A stretch of 64,000 nucleotides of DNA from Amycolatopsis cihanbeyliensis (GTDB taxonomy: Bacteria > Actinomycetota > Actinomycetes > Mycobacteriales > Pseudonocardiaceae): NCBI RefSeq assembly GCF_006715045.1, contig NZ_VFML01000002.1:992001-1056000 (forward strand). The letters are read 5' to 3'. The notes under the pieces were generated by a model. It saw only the letters and a program-made list of their open reading frames with translations, did not search any database and was not told the origin of the DNA. Positions 25,899-33,928 of the stretch are shown in pieces. Every line of letters begins with the position of its first letter. Position 1 is the first letter of the stretch. Position numbers and translations under genes: made by a program.

Positions 25899-26768
25899 AT
25901 GCCTAGCTCAGGGCGTCCATCTCATTCTGCACACACACCGAATCCGTCCGGTGTGCATTTTCTTACCGCACGCCATATCGTGCACAGCCTGCTCGACTCG
26001 TGCCCGGTAGGGCCGGCCGATCTGGTGCTGGATCTCGGCGCCGGGCCGGGTGCCATCACCGCTCCCCTGGTCCGAACCGGGGCGAAAGTGATCGCCGTCG
26101 AACGCGATCCCACGTTCGCCCGCAAACTCGGCAACCGGCTCGACGGCCACCACAACCTCCGCGTGGTGAACGATGACCTGCGAACGGTTCTGTTGCCGCG
26201 CAAGGAGTTCGTCGTCGTGGCGAGTATCCCGTACGCGGTGTCCTCGATGCTGTTGCGCCGGCTGCTGCACCCCTGTTCGACTCCGCTGCGGCGCGCCGCG
26301 ATGATCGTGGAATGGGGCTTTGCCAAACGGTTGGCCCGTGCCGTGCCACGTAACCGGGAACAGGCATGGTGGGCGGCCCGGTTCGAGCTCGAACTCGTCC
26401 GGCGGGTCCCCGCGCGGTGCTTTCGACCGATGCCCACCGTGGACTCGGCCGTGCTCGCGGTCCGCGGTCGCGGTCTCGGCATCCGGGCCGAGACCGCGTT
26501 GTGGGCCCTGCTCGGCGCCGCCTACCGGGATCCGTACGGCCCGGCACGCACCGCGATCGCGACGGCGCTCGGCGGGCACAAGGCACGGGGCGCACTACAG
26601 GCCTGCGGGATCTCGCCGGGCGAACCGGCCGGTGCGGTGCCCGCGCGGCGGTGGGGGGCACTCGCCCAGCAACTCGCCGAGGATCACACGTTGCACTGGC
26701 CGAGGTTGCCACGGGAACTCCACGCACCCGCCACCACGGCGGGACGCAGACGCCGAGGGCGATCATGA
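25899..26768 (+). CDS. Erm-type 23S rRNA adenine N6-methyltransferase
   Basis: This 289-residue protein would methylate A2058 of 23S rRNA and give macrolide-lincosamide-streptogramin resistance. The start is ATG 25899: GGAG at 25888-25891 lies seven bases upstream, whereas the in-frame ATG 25881 has no such site. Motifs: PSGVHFLTARHIVHSLLD, SAM loop DLGAGPGAITAPLV, VIAVERDP, NDDLR and VASIPYAVSSMLLRR. The usual Asn of motif IV (NIPY/NLPF) is Ser here, so activity should not be taken for granted. The C-terminus is basic (TTAGRRRRGRS). A leader peptide precedes it; a SAM methyltransferase follows. Confidence 0.85.
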   Translation: MPSSGRPSHSAHTPNPSGVHFLTARHIVHSLLDSCPVGPADLVLDLGAGPGAITAPLVRTGAKVIAVERDPTFARKLGNRLDGHHNLRVVNDDLRTVLLPRKEFVVVASIPYAVSSMLLRRLLHPCSTPLRRAAMIVEWGFAKRLARAVPRNREQAWWAARFELELVRRVPARCFRPMPTVDSAVLAVRGRGLGIRAETALWALLGAAYRDPYGPARTAIATALGGHKARGALQACGISPGEPAGAVPARRWGALAQQLAEDHTLHWPRLPRELHAPATTAGRRRRGRS

Positions 26769-26804
26769 CGCATACTGGCCACGACGAACCGAGAGGAGCA
26801 GAAG

Positions 26805-27581
26805 GTGCCGACGAACTCTCCTGCCCGGTCCCGACTGCTGGAGTTGCTGGCCGAGCCGGTGGCCGAACCCGAACCGGACAGCGGAATCGTCGATCTGCTC
26901 GGCGGCGCCGCCCAGGCCGGGCCGCCGACCGGGCTGGCGCAACGGTTGATGCGCACCGAGGCGGTCACCAGGGTGTACGAGCGCTACTGGCGTCCCGCGT
27001 TCGGCGCCGCCGCGAAGGGGTTCCGCGGACCGAGTATGGCGGGCGAGGTCACGCTGGCCACCGAACTGCTCGCGCTACGGCCGGGGCAGACGGTGCTTGA
27101 CGTGGCCTGCGGCACCGGCCGATTCACTCGCGCGTTCGGCGAGGCCGTCGGCACCGACGGCCTCGCCATCGGCCTGGACGGTTCGCGGCAGATGCTCGGC
27201 AAGGCTGTCGCGGCGGACAACCTGCCGGAGTCGGTCGCATTCGTCCGCGCCGACGCCACCGCGCTCCCCTTCCAAGCATCCGCGCTGGACGCGGTGTGCT
27301 GCTTCGCGGCGCTGCACATCTTCGCCGATCCCGAGGCCGCGCTGGACTCGTTCACCGCGACGTTGCGCCCCGGCGGCCGGGTGGCGATCTTCACCAGCGC
27401 GCGGCCCCCGTGGCTGCCCGCACGGTTACTGACCGACGGGTTCGGCTTCGTCACCGGGATGCGGATGTTCGACCGCGGGGAGATCGCGGACCGGTTACGG
27501 GCCCGCGGCTTCACCGAGATCACCGAGACCCATGCCGGGGTGACCCAGGTCGTGGCCGGGACCGCCGGCGGGACGCGATGA
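26805..27581 (+). CDS. Class I SAM-dependent methyltransferase
   Basis: A 258-residue protein with the UbiE/small-molecule methyltransferase core: VLDVACGTGRFTRAFGEAVG (SAM loop), IGLDGSRQML, FVRADATALPF, CCFAALHIFADPEAALDSF and the LRPGGRVAIFTS strand. About 75 residues precede the core. Start GTG 26805 has GGAG six bases upstream. It lies 36 bp after the Erm gene and its stop overlaps the next start (ATGA), so the three genes form a unit. The substrate is not evident. Confidence 0.85.
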   Translation: MPTNSPARSRLLELLAEPVAEPEPDSGIVDLLGGAAQAGPPTGLAQRLMRTEAVTRVYERYWRPAFGAAAKGFRGPSMAGEVTLATELLALRPGQTVLDVACGTGRFTRAFGEAVGTDGLAIGLDGSRQMLGKAVAADNLPESVAFVRADATALPFQASALDAVCCFAALHIFADPEAALDSFTATLRPGGRVAIFTSARPPWLPARLLTDGFGFVTGMRMFDRGEIADRLRARGFTEITETHAGVTQVVAGTAGGTR

Positions 27582-28480
27582 TCGGGGGGCGCGAGCTGAT
27601 GTTGCTGGACGCCCCGTCGAACCTGGGGCTGCGGCCGCCGGTCGAGGGCACGGTTCCCGGCTGCTACAAGGCGCCAGGGGCGCTGCGGGACAACGACCTG
27701 CTGAACCGGCTCGGCGCCACCGAGGCAGGGGTACTGACCCCACCGCGTTACCACACGGCGTGGCAACAAGGCCACGGTGTACGTAATGCCGAGGGTATTG
27801 CCGAGTACAGCAGGCGACTGGCCGCGCGGATCGACCACATTCGCCGGCAGCGGGGTTTCCCCGTGGTGCTGGGTGGCGACTGCTCGATCGTGCTCGGTGC
27901 CGCACTCGCCCTGCGTCGCGAGGGCCGCTTCGGCCTGGCCTACCTCGACGGGCACGACGACTTCCGACACCCCGGCATCGCGCCGACGGCGGGCTCGGCG
28001 GCCGCGGGCGAGTGCCTCGCGCTGGCCACCGGGCGGGGCGCCCCGGAGCTGACCGGCCTGGACGGGTTGTGGCCGTATGTGGCCGACTCCGATGTGGTGC
28101 TACTCGGTGCCCGCGAGGAGGAGTCGGCGGAGACGGCCGCCGCGGGCATCCGGGGCGTCACCAGCCAGCGGATCATGGTCTCCGGGACCGCGGAAGCACT
28201 GGCGCTGGCGTCCGAGACGCTGGGCAACCCCGAGCTCGACGGGTTCTGGATCCATGTCGATATCGACGTGCTCGACCCCTCGGTCGTGTCCGCGGTCGAC
28301 AGCCCCGACCCCGGCGGGCTGGACGTGGACACACTGGTGACGCTGCTGCGCGGGTTGCTGGACCTCCCCGGCGCCGCGGGGTTCGAGCTGACCGTGTTCG
28401 ACCCGGACCTCGATCCCGACGGCACCCAGGCCGCGGTGGTGGCCGAGGTGATCGAGCGAGCCTTCGCCCGCCGGGCGTGA
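27578..28480 (+). CDS. Arginase/agmatinase-family ureohydrolase with GGDCS motif
   Basis: The 300-residue ureohydrolase-fold protein retains Mn-ligand motifs LDGHDDF (DxHxD) and HVDIDVLDPS (DxD). The first ligand motif, normally GGDHS, reads VVLGGDCSIVLGAA, with Cys in place of His. Many actinobacterial arginase-family proteins of unknown substrate carry this change, so arginase activity itself is doubtful. PDPGGLDVDTLVTLL and FDPDLDPDGTQAA are typical C-terminal elements. ATGA overlap with the methyltransferase shows coupling. Confidence 0.82.
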   Translation: MIGGRELMLLDAPSNLGLRPPVEGTVPGCYKAPGALRDNDLLNRLGATEAGVLTPPRYHTAWQQGHGVRNAEGIAEYSRRLAARIDHIRRQRGFPVVLGGDCSIVLGAALALRREGRFGLAYLDGHDDFRHPGIAPTAGSAAAGECLALATGRGAPELTGLDGLWPYVADSDVVLLGAREEESAETAAAGIRGVTSQRIMVSGTAEALALASETLGNPELDGFWIHVDIDVLDPSVVSAVDSPDPGGLDVDTLVTLLRGLLDLPGAAGFELTVFDPDLDPDGTQAAVVAEVIERAFARRA

Positions 28481-28897
28481 TCAGTCCTCGACCGCGGCGG
28501 TGACGTCCAGTTCGACCAGCTGTCCCGGGTAGCCGAGACAGGTCACGCCGACCACGGTTCCCGCCGAGTGGAACGCGGGTCCGATCGTCGAGGCCAGGAA
28601 CCGGTCCCATGCGGTGCCGAGCACGGCCGGATCCGAGCTGGCGACATAGAGCACGGCGCGAATCACGTCCGCCGGGGTGGCGCCGGCGGCACCCAAGGCG
28701 ATAGACGTATTGGTGGCCACCTGATCGACCTGAACGTCCAGATCGCCCCGTCCGGTGACAGCAGTGGCGGAATCCGGGTCGGCATCGGCAGCCAGCGGGC
28801 ACTGCCCGGCCAGCAGCACCAGGCGCCGGCCCTCGACGATGGTCACGTGGTGGTAGCCGGAGGTGGCGTGCAGGTCAACGGGGTTGTGTCGGGTCAC
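28481..28897 (-). CDS. RidA/YjgF/Rid family protein
   Basis: The product has 138 residues. Family features: LVLLAGQCPLAADAD, DLDVQVDQVATNTSIALGAAGATPADVIRAVLYV and CLGYPGQLVELDVTAAVED. Canonical RidA hydrolyses reactive enamines and imines and has an Arg in the strand near residue 105; here that region reads TVVGVTCLGYPGQ without it, so this may be a non-RidA subgroup. I chose GTG 28897 (MTRHNPVDLHATSG); GTG 28903 is an alternative. It is convergent with and abutting the arginase-like gene, and divergent from mtnA. Confidence 0.8.
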   Translation of the reverse strand: MTRHNPVDLHATSGYHHVTIVEGRRLVLLAGQCPLAADADPDSATAVTGRGDLDVQVDQVATNTSIALGAAGATPADVIRAVLYVASSDPAVLGTAWDRFLASTIGPAFHSAGTVVGVTCLGYPGQLVELDVTAAVED

Positions 28898-28973
28898 GGG
28901 CACGACTCGATACAACCGCCGCAGGCCAGCAGGCGTCAACCGGATAACCCCTCGACCGATCAGGAGACCCGCA

Positions 28974-29963
28974 GTGCAGCGCACTATCGACTGGGACAAC
29001 GGCGAGATCGTCATCGTGGACCAGTGCTCGCTCCCGCACACCCACCGGATCCTACGGCTGCGCACGGTGGAGGAGCTGGTCGCGGCGATCCAACGCCTCG
29101 CCGTACGCGGCGCACCCGCGTTGGGCGCGGCGGGCGCGCTCGGCACCGCCCTCGCCGCCCGCCTGCCCGACGCCACCGAGGAGTCGGTGCGAGCCGCGGC
29201 CGACCGGCTGGCCAGGGCGCGGCCGACGGCGGTCAACCTGAGCTGGGGCGTGCGCCAGGCACTGGCGGTGCTGCCCGACGGTGCCGATGCCGTGCTGGCC
29301 AGGGCGCGGAACCTGCTGGACGCCGACGAGCGGGTCAACCGGCTCGCCTCGGGACACGCGGCCGAGGAGGTGCTGCGGCGCTGCCCGCGCCGACCGTTGG
29401 GACTGCTCACCCACTGCAACAGCGGCCGGCTCGCCACCGTCGCCTGGGGCACCGCGCTCGGCGTGGTGTGGCACCTCGCCGAGGCGGAGGCGGTCGGCGA
29501 GGTGCTGGTGGACGAGACCCGGCCGCTGCTACAGGGCGCGCGGCTGACCGCATGGGAACTGGCCGAGGCCGGGATCGCCTACCGGGTGCTGCCCGACGGC
29601 GCCGCGGCCACGGCCATGGCGCAGGGCATGGTCGACTGCGTGCTGGTCGGCGCGGACCGGATCGCGGCGAACGGCGACGTGGTCAACAAGGTCGGCACCT
29701 ACGGGCTCGCGCTGGCCGCGGCCGCGCACGAGGTGCCGTTCCTCGTGGTCGCCCCGACCTCCACGGTCGACACATCGCTACCCGACGGCACCGCGATCGA
29801 GATCGAGCAGCGGTCGCCCGAGGAGGTGACCCGGTTCGCCGGCGAGCCGGTCGCTCCGGAGGGCGCGGCCGCGTTCAACCCGGCGTTCGACCTGACCCCG
29901 GCCAGGCTGGTCACCGCGGTGATCACCGAGCACGGTGTGCGAACCCCTGCTCCATCCTGCTGA
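28974..29963 (+). CDS. mtnA: S-methyl-5-thioribose-1-phosphate isomerase
   Basis: A 329-residue isomerase of the methionine salvage pathway, converting methylthioribose-1-phosphate to methylthioribulose-1-phosphate. Signatures: RTVEELVAAIQRLAVRGAPALGAAGA, LLTHCNSGRLATVAWGTALGV with the catalytic Cys, DETRPLLQGARLTAWEL, VGADRIAANGDVVNKVGTYGLALAA with the catalytic Asp, and APTSTVDTSLPDGTAIEIEQR. GTG 28974 has AGGAGA six bases upstream; a longer frame to 28863 overlaps the divergent RidA gene and is unlikely. It is slightly shorter than typical (about 340-370). Confidence 0.95.
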   Translation: MQRTIDWDNGEIVIVDQCSLPHTHRILRLRTVEELVAAIQRLAVRGAPALGAAGALGTALAARLPDATEESVRAAADRLARARPTAVNLSWGVRQALAVLPDGADAVLARARNLLDADERVNRLASGHAAEEVLRRCPRRPLGLLTHCNSGRLATVAWGTALGVVWHLAEAEAVGEVLVDETRPLLQGARLTAWELAEAGIAYRVLPDGAAATAMAQGMVDCVLVGADRIAANGDVVNKVGTYGLALAAAAHEVPFLVVAPTSTVDTSLPDGTAIEIEQRSPEEVTRFAGEPVAPEGAAAFNPAFDLTPARLVTAVITEHGVRTPAPSC

Positions 29964-29976
29964 ATACCGGCAGCGG

Positions 29977-30060
29977 ATGAACCGCGTCCACCTCGACCGC
30001 TTCCACTTCACCGATGCCGGTGGCAACCTGCTGAGTATGGACACCGAACTCGAGTCGTGA
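29977..30060 (+). CDS. Possible 27-aa small ORF
   Basis: ATG-initiated frame MNRVHLDRFHFTDAGGNLL... ending TGA at 30058-30060, lying between mtnA and the TIGR04222 gene. Nearly all third codon positions are G or C, as in the real genes here, but no ribosome-binding site is visible and such frames arise by chance in high-GC DNA. No homology recognised. Confidence 0.25.
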   Translation: MNRVHLDRFHFTDAGGNLLSMDTELES

Positions 30061-30067
30061 CGGCCCG

Positions 30068-30778
30068 ATGGCGATGACGGGTGCCGCGGCCGTATGGATC
30101 GTACTGGGACTGTTGTTGCTGGCGGCACTGCTGCGGGGGCTCCCGTTGAGCACTGCCACCAGGAGCGAGCTGTCGCCGAGCGAGGTCGGCTTTCTCCGGG
30201 GCGGAGCCAAGCATGCCGTGCGGGCCGCACTGGCGTCCTTGGACGCGAAGGAGCTGATCGAGCCCCATCCCCGGGGCGGGATCCGTCGGACACAGCACTC
30301 GTCGACACCCATAGAGGAGCCGTTCGAACAGGCCGTTTACACCGCGGTGTACGGCAGGATCGGTCCGCGCGGGTTACGTCGCAGCAACCGGGTACGTCGG
30401 GCGCTGACCGTGCTCGAACGCCGGCTGGTGGCAGCCGGTCTGGTACCGGCCAGATGGCGCTGGACAGCCAGCCGGATCGCACTGGCGGCGGTCCCGGTGG
30501 TCGCGGTGCTGGGCTGGCTCGTCGGCGATGCCCGCGCGTGGTCGTTGCTCCTCCTCGCACTAGCGGCGCTGATGGCGGCGTTGGTGTGGTGGCTTCCTCG
30601 TCGCACGATAGTCGGCAGCCAGGCCCTCTCGGCATGGAATCGGGACCACCGTGGGGGACCACTGCCCGCCAGATATCAGGACCCCCAGCACGAGACCCCC
30701 GGCGGCGGTACCGGCGGCGGTACCGGCGCCGGGGGTACCGGCGGTGATACCGGTGCCGGCGACTCATCGAACGACTAG
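30068..30778 (+). CDS. TIGR04222-domain membrane protein
   Basis: This 236-residue protein has one N-terminal helix (AVWIVLGLLLLAALLRGLPL), a soluble region with the domain signature ELSPSEVGFLRGGAKHAVRAALASLDAKELI, then two close helices (RIALAAVPVVAVLGWLVG, AWSLLLLALAALMAALVWWL). The tail is Gly/Thr-rich from a short DNA repeat built on GGTACCGGC. TIGR04222 proteins are membrane proteins of unknown function; the soluble part resembles a winged helix. ATG 30068 and 30074 are both possible starts. Confidence 0.7.
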   Translation: MAMTGAAAVWIVLGLLLLAALLRGLPLSTATRSELSPSEVGFLRGGAKHAVRAALASLDAKELIEPHPRGGIRRTQHSSTPIEEPFEQAVYTAVYGRIGPRGLRRSNRVRRALTVLERRLVAAGLVPARWRWTASRIALAAVPVVAVLGWLVGDARAWSLLLLALAALMAALVWWLPRRTIVGSQALSAWNRDHRGGPLPARYQDPQHETPGGGTGGGTGAGGTGGDTGAGDSSND

Positions 30779-30799
30779 CGCCGCGGGCCCGCGGGCGGC

Positions 30800-31018
30800 C
30801 TAATCCCGCGGGCCGATCCGCCTGCCGTCGCCGTCCCGGACGGTGATCGCCGTCCCCGGGCAGGAGTCGGCGGCGTCCAGGGCCAACTCGTCCGGCTGGA
30901 ACTCGGGGTCCGCCGGTCGAGCGTGCTCATCGTTGAGCACGAACAGTTCCGGTGCCAGCGCGGCACACATTCCGGACGCCACGCAGCTCTGTGCGTCGAC
31001 CTCGGCTCGCCAACTCAT
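30800..31018 (-). CDS. [3Fe-4S]-type ferredoxin, P450 partner
   Basis: A 72-residue ferredoxin with cluster Cys residues in QSCVASGMC and later DSCPG. The second Cys of a 4Fe-4S motif is missing between the first two, which is typical of the 3Fe-4S ferredoxins that donate electrons to actinomycete P450s. It starts three bases after the P450 stop and is surely its redox partner. No reductase is encoded nearby. Confidence 0.92.
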   Translation of the reverse strand: MSWRAEVDAQSCVASGMCAALAPELFVLNDEHARPADPEFQPDELALDAADSCPGTAITVRDGDGRRIGPRD

Positions 31019-31021
31019 CGT

Positions 31022-32209
31022 TCACCACCGGACCGGCATGGTTCGCGGCCCGCGGACCAGCATTTCCGTTTTCCAGACCACATCACCGGCCGGTTCCAGT
31101 CCGGGCATCCGCTCCAGCAGTGCGCGCAACGCCTCCTGCAGCTCCAGCCGGGCCAGGGACGCACCGAGGCAGTGGTGCACGCCGTGGCCGAACCCGAGGT
31201 GCTGGTTGCTCTGCCGATCGAACCGCAACGCGTCCGGCGAGCCGAAGCGCAGGCCGTCCCGGTTCGCGGCACCCGCGGCGACCAGCACCGGCTCCCCCGC
31301 GCGCACCAGTACCCCACCGACCTCGACGTCCTCGGTGGCATAGCGGGCGAACGCCGCGCCCGCCCCGAGTGGCACGTAGCGGAGCAGTTCCTCCACCGCG
31401 GCCGGGATCAACTCCGGTTCCGCGCGCAGCCTGGCCAGTTCCTCCGGGTGGTCCAGCAACACGTGCACGAAGTTCGGAATCTGGGTAGCCGTGGTCTCGT
31501 GCCCGGCGACCAGGATGCCGACACACAGATCGATCAGCTCCAGCTCGGACAACCGGTCGCGGACATCGCGTGCCTCGATCAGCGCGGTCATCAGATCGTC
31601 GGCCGGCTCGGCCCTGCGCCTGGCGATGTGCCCGGAGATGTACTCGCGCAGTTGCTCCTGGTTCGCCTCGAACTCCGCGGTGGTCATCCGGCTGGTCGAC
31701 AGCACGCCGTCGCTCCACACCCGGAACAGCGGGCGGTCCTGCGACGGCACGCCGAGCAGTTCGCAGATCACCTCGACCGGCAGCGGCAGCGCGAAACCCT
31801 CGACCAGGTCCGCCGGCGGTCCCCCGGCGATCATCTCGTCGAGCAGGCCGGTGGCCAGTTCCCGGACCCACGGCCGCAGTTGCTCGACCCGCCGGGTGGT
31901 GAAGGCCTTGGCCACCAGGGTGCGCAGCCGGGTGTGGTCGGGCGGGTCCATCGCCAGGATCCCGTTCGTGCGCTGCCCCGAGGTCGGCCGCGGCTCGTCG
32001 TGCTCGGCCGCGGCCGCCCTGGAGAACCGCCGGTCGCCGAGCACCAGCCTGGCATCGGCGTACCGGGTGGCCAGCCAGGCGGGCTCGCCGAACGGTAGCC
32101 GCACCTTGATCATGCCCTCGCGCTCGCGCGCGGCGGCGTAGGCCGGGTCCAGTTCGAGGCCCTCGGCATCGTTGAACGGATAGGCAACAACCTCGTCGGC
32201 AGTACTCAT
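31022..32209 (-). CDS. Cytochrome P450
   Basis: The product is a 395-residue soluble bacterial P450. It shows the I-helix oxygen-binding motif LVAGHETTA, the ExxR pair in VEELLRYVP and the heme-binding loop LGFGHGVHHCLGASLARLELQEAL with the axial Cys. Sequence style is CYP105/CYP107-like, a family active on macrolides, xenobiotics and terpenes; the substrate is not predictable. ATG 32209 has GGGGGA six bases upstream. A perfect palindrome 28 bp upstream overlaps its likely -10, so the divergent TetR protein should repress it. Confidence 0.94.
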   Translation of the reverse strand: MSTADEVVAYPFNDAEGLELDPAYAAAREREGMIKVRLPFGEPAWLATRYADARLVLGDRRFSRAAAAEHDEPRPTSGQRTNGILAMDPPDHTRLRTLVAKAFTTRRVEQLRPWVRELATGLLDEMIAGGPPADLVEGFALPLPVEVICELLGVPSQDRPLFRVWSDGVLSTSRMTTAEFEANQEQLREYISGHIARRRAEPADDLMTALIEARDVRDRLSELELIDLCVGILVAGHETTATQIPNFVHVLLDHPEELARLRAEPELIPAAVEELLRYVPLGAGAAFARYATEDVEVGGVLVRAGEPVLVAAGAANRDGLRFGSPDALRFDRQSNQHLGFGHGVHHCLGASLARLELQEALRALLERMPGLEPAGDVVWKTEMLVRGPRTMPVRW

Positions 32210-32236
32210 CGCCAGTCCCCCGGTTCCACTCGCACA

Positions 32237-32258
32237 GTTGTAAGCAGCTGCTTACAAC
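32237..32258. promoter_or_regulatory. Perfect 22-bp palindromic TetR operator
   Basis: The arm GTTGTAAGCAG (32237-32247) is followed directly by its exact reverse complement (32248-32258). It covers TACAAC on the minus strand, a plausible -10 of the P450 gene, and lies about 78 bp before the divergent TetR start. Binding would block P450-ferredoxin transcription until a ligand, probably a P450 substrate, is present. Confidence 0.8.
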
Positions 32259-32335
32259 GCTAGAACCGGAACACCGTGCGCGTCAACGCCGTCACTCACG
32301 GCATTCGGGTGACGCCGACGGCTACGGTGTCCGCT

Positions 32336-32962
32336 GTGGAAGACGAACCGGTGACCGGAGAGCGGCGGGCCCGGCGCCGGGACGCGGCGGCCACCAGGCG
32401 AGCGCTGCTCGAGGCCGCGGCCGCCCTGTTCGCCGAACGCGGGTTCGACCGCACCACAGTGCGCGCGATCGCCAGCCGGGCGGAGGTGAACCAGGCACTG
32501 CTGTTTCGCTATTTCGGCTCCAAGGACGCCTTGTTCGAGGAGGTGATGGCCGCGCGGATCAGGCAGACGCTCGCCGGAACACCGCCGGAACGCCTGCTGG
32601 AGACCAGCCTGCGCGACATACTGGACCAGAACTCGGCGGGGCGACGCGACCGCACGCTGGAGACACTGCTGCGCTCCACCGGCAACGACAACGCCGCCGC
32701 GGCCATCCGCAGGGAACTCGGCGAGGAGTACGTGCGTGCCCTGGCCGGCCTCACCGACCAGGAGGACGCCACCCTGCGCGCGGACCTCGCCCTCGCCTGG
32801 GTGCTCGGCATCGGGCTGCTGCGCGGTGTGGCCGGTACCGAGCCGCTGAGCAGCGCCGACCCGGACACCGTGTGCGCCCTGGTGCTGGACGCGCTGCGCA
32901 GCCTGCTGGAACGTAGCTCCCCCACGGAAAGTCCGGCGACGCCGCGCCGAGCGTCGCCGTAG
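32336..32962 (+). CDS. TetR-family regulator divergent from the P450
   Basis: A 208-residue repressor. HTH: TRRALLEAAAALFAERGFDRTTVRAIASRAEVNQALLFRYFGSKDALFEEVM. The C-terminal domain matches the TetR_C_17-type group in style (LGEEYVRALAGL). GTG 32336 is preferred: the -10 TACGGT (32323-32328) ends seven bases upstream, giving a leaderless message; the frame extends upstream to 32276 without signals. The operator palindrome in the divergent region is the likely target. The kinase-like gene begins nine bases downstream. Confidence 0.88.
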   Translation: MEDEPVTGERRARRRDAAATRRALLEAAAALFAERGFDRTTVRAIASRAEVNQALLFRYFGSKDALFEEVMAARIRQTLAGTPPERLLETSLRDILDQNSAGRRDRTLETLLRSTGNDNAAAAIRRELGEEYVRALAGLTDQEDATLRADLALAWVLGIGLLRGVAGTEPLSSADPDTVCALVLDALRSLLERSSPTESPATPRRASP

Positions 32963-32971
32963 TGTCCGGTC

Positions 32972-33928
32972 ATGGAGAGCTTCCCGCCCGCGGACACCGA
33001 AGAGCAGTACGAAGCCCTCACCGAGGGACGGTTGCGCGTGCCCGTGGAACGGCTCTGTCGCGAGCTCGGCCTGTACGCGAGTCCGGTGCGCTTCGCGGAC
33101 GGTTCGCTCCCGGTGTACGCCGTCGGCGACCGGCACGTGCTCAAGCTCTACCCACCGGCTTTCGCCGGGGAGGCGAAGGTGGAGAGCACCGCATTGCGTG
33201 CGGTGCAAGGCAAGCTGCCGATCCCCACCCCCGCGCCGGAACGGGTCGGCGAGGCCGACGGGTGGGAGTATCTGCTCATGCGGCGGCTCACCGGGGTGAG
33301 CCTGGCGAATGTCTGGCCGCGGCTGTCTGTTGTGGACAAGCAGGAACTCGCGCCGCGGTTGGGTGAGACGCTGGCCGCGCTGCACCGGGTTACCGATCCC
33401 GCGCTGGCCGACCTGGAGCCGCGGGACTGGCCGGGCTTCATCGCGGCACAGCGGGCCAGCGCCGTGGACCGGCAGCGCGCGGCCGGACTCCGCGAGGAAT
33501 GGCTGGAGCAGATCCCCTGCTTCCTGGACAGTGTGGACGATGCGGAGCTCGGCAAGCCGGAACCGGTGTTGCTGCACACCGAGTTCATGCGCGAGCACCT
33601 GCTGATGACCGAGGGCGGCACGGGCTGGACGGTGTCCGGGCTGTTCGACTTCGAGCCCGCGATGGTCGGCGCTCCCGAGTACGAACTCGTCGCCGTCGGG
33701 CTGTTCGTCTCCTGCGGGGATGCCGATTTCCTGCGCGCGTTGCTGCTCGGCTACGGCTACTCCGCCGACCGGCTCGGCGAGCGATTGTCCCGGCGGCTGC
33801 TGGCCTACACCCTGTTGCACCGGTACGCGAACCTGCCGTGGTTCCTCAGCCGGTTGCCCGCGCCGCCCGAGCCGACCCTGGACGCGCTGGCCACCACCTG
33901 GTTCGGTACCGGTAGCGGGGTCAGCTGA
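32972..33928 (+). CDS. Phosphotransferase-family (APH-like) protein with divergent motif
   Basis: The 318-residue protein kinase-like fold shows HVLKLYPPAF with the ATP-binding Lys. VLLHTEFMREHLLM stands where HGDLHPGNIL is usual, and VSGLFDFEPAMVGAPEYEL provides the DFG-like metal Asp. The catalytic Asp of HGD is Glu here, as in a subgroup of actinobacterial phosphotransferase-family proteins of unknown substrate. Aminoglycoside resistance should not be assumed. It probably shares a transcript with the TetR gene. Its last eight bases overlap the convergent beta-propeller gene. Confidence 0.75.
   Translation: MESFPPADTEEQYEALTEGRLRVPVERLCRELGLYASPVRFADGSLPVYAVGDRHVLKLYPPAFAGEAKVESTALRAVQGKLPIPTPAPERVGEADGWEYLLMRRLTGVSLANVWPRLSVVDKQELAPRLGETLAALHRVTDPALADLEPRDWPGFIAAQRASAVDRQRAAGLREEWLEQIPCFLDSVDDAELGKPEPVLLHTEFMREHLLMTEGGTGWTVSGLFDFEPAMVGAPEYELVAVGLFVSCGDADFLRALLLGYGYSADRLGERLSRRLLAYTLLHRYANLPWFLSRLPAPPEPTLDALATTWFGTGSGVS

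Noticed and set aside
28481..29452. Extended 323-residue frame for the RidA protein
   Set aside because: The extension overlaps the whole first half of mtnA on the other strand; the Rid domain begins after 28900.
29778..30767. 329-residue minus-strand frame across mtnA end and the TIGR04222 gene
   Set aside because: Its repetitive Arg/Tyr start (MSRRHRYHRRYPRRRYRR) is the reverse reading of the GGTACCGGC repeat; no domain.
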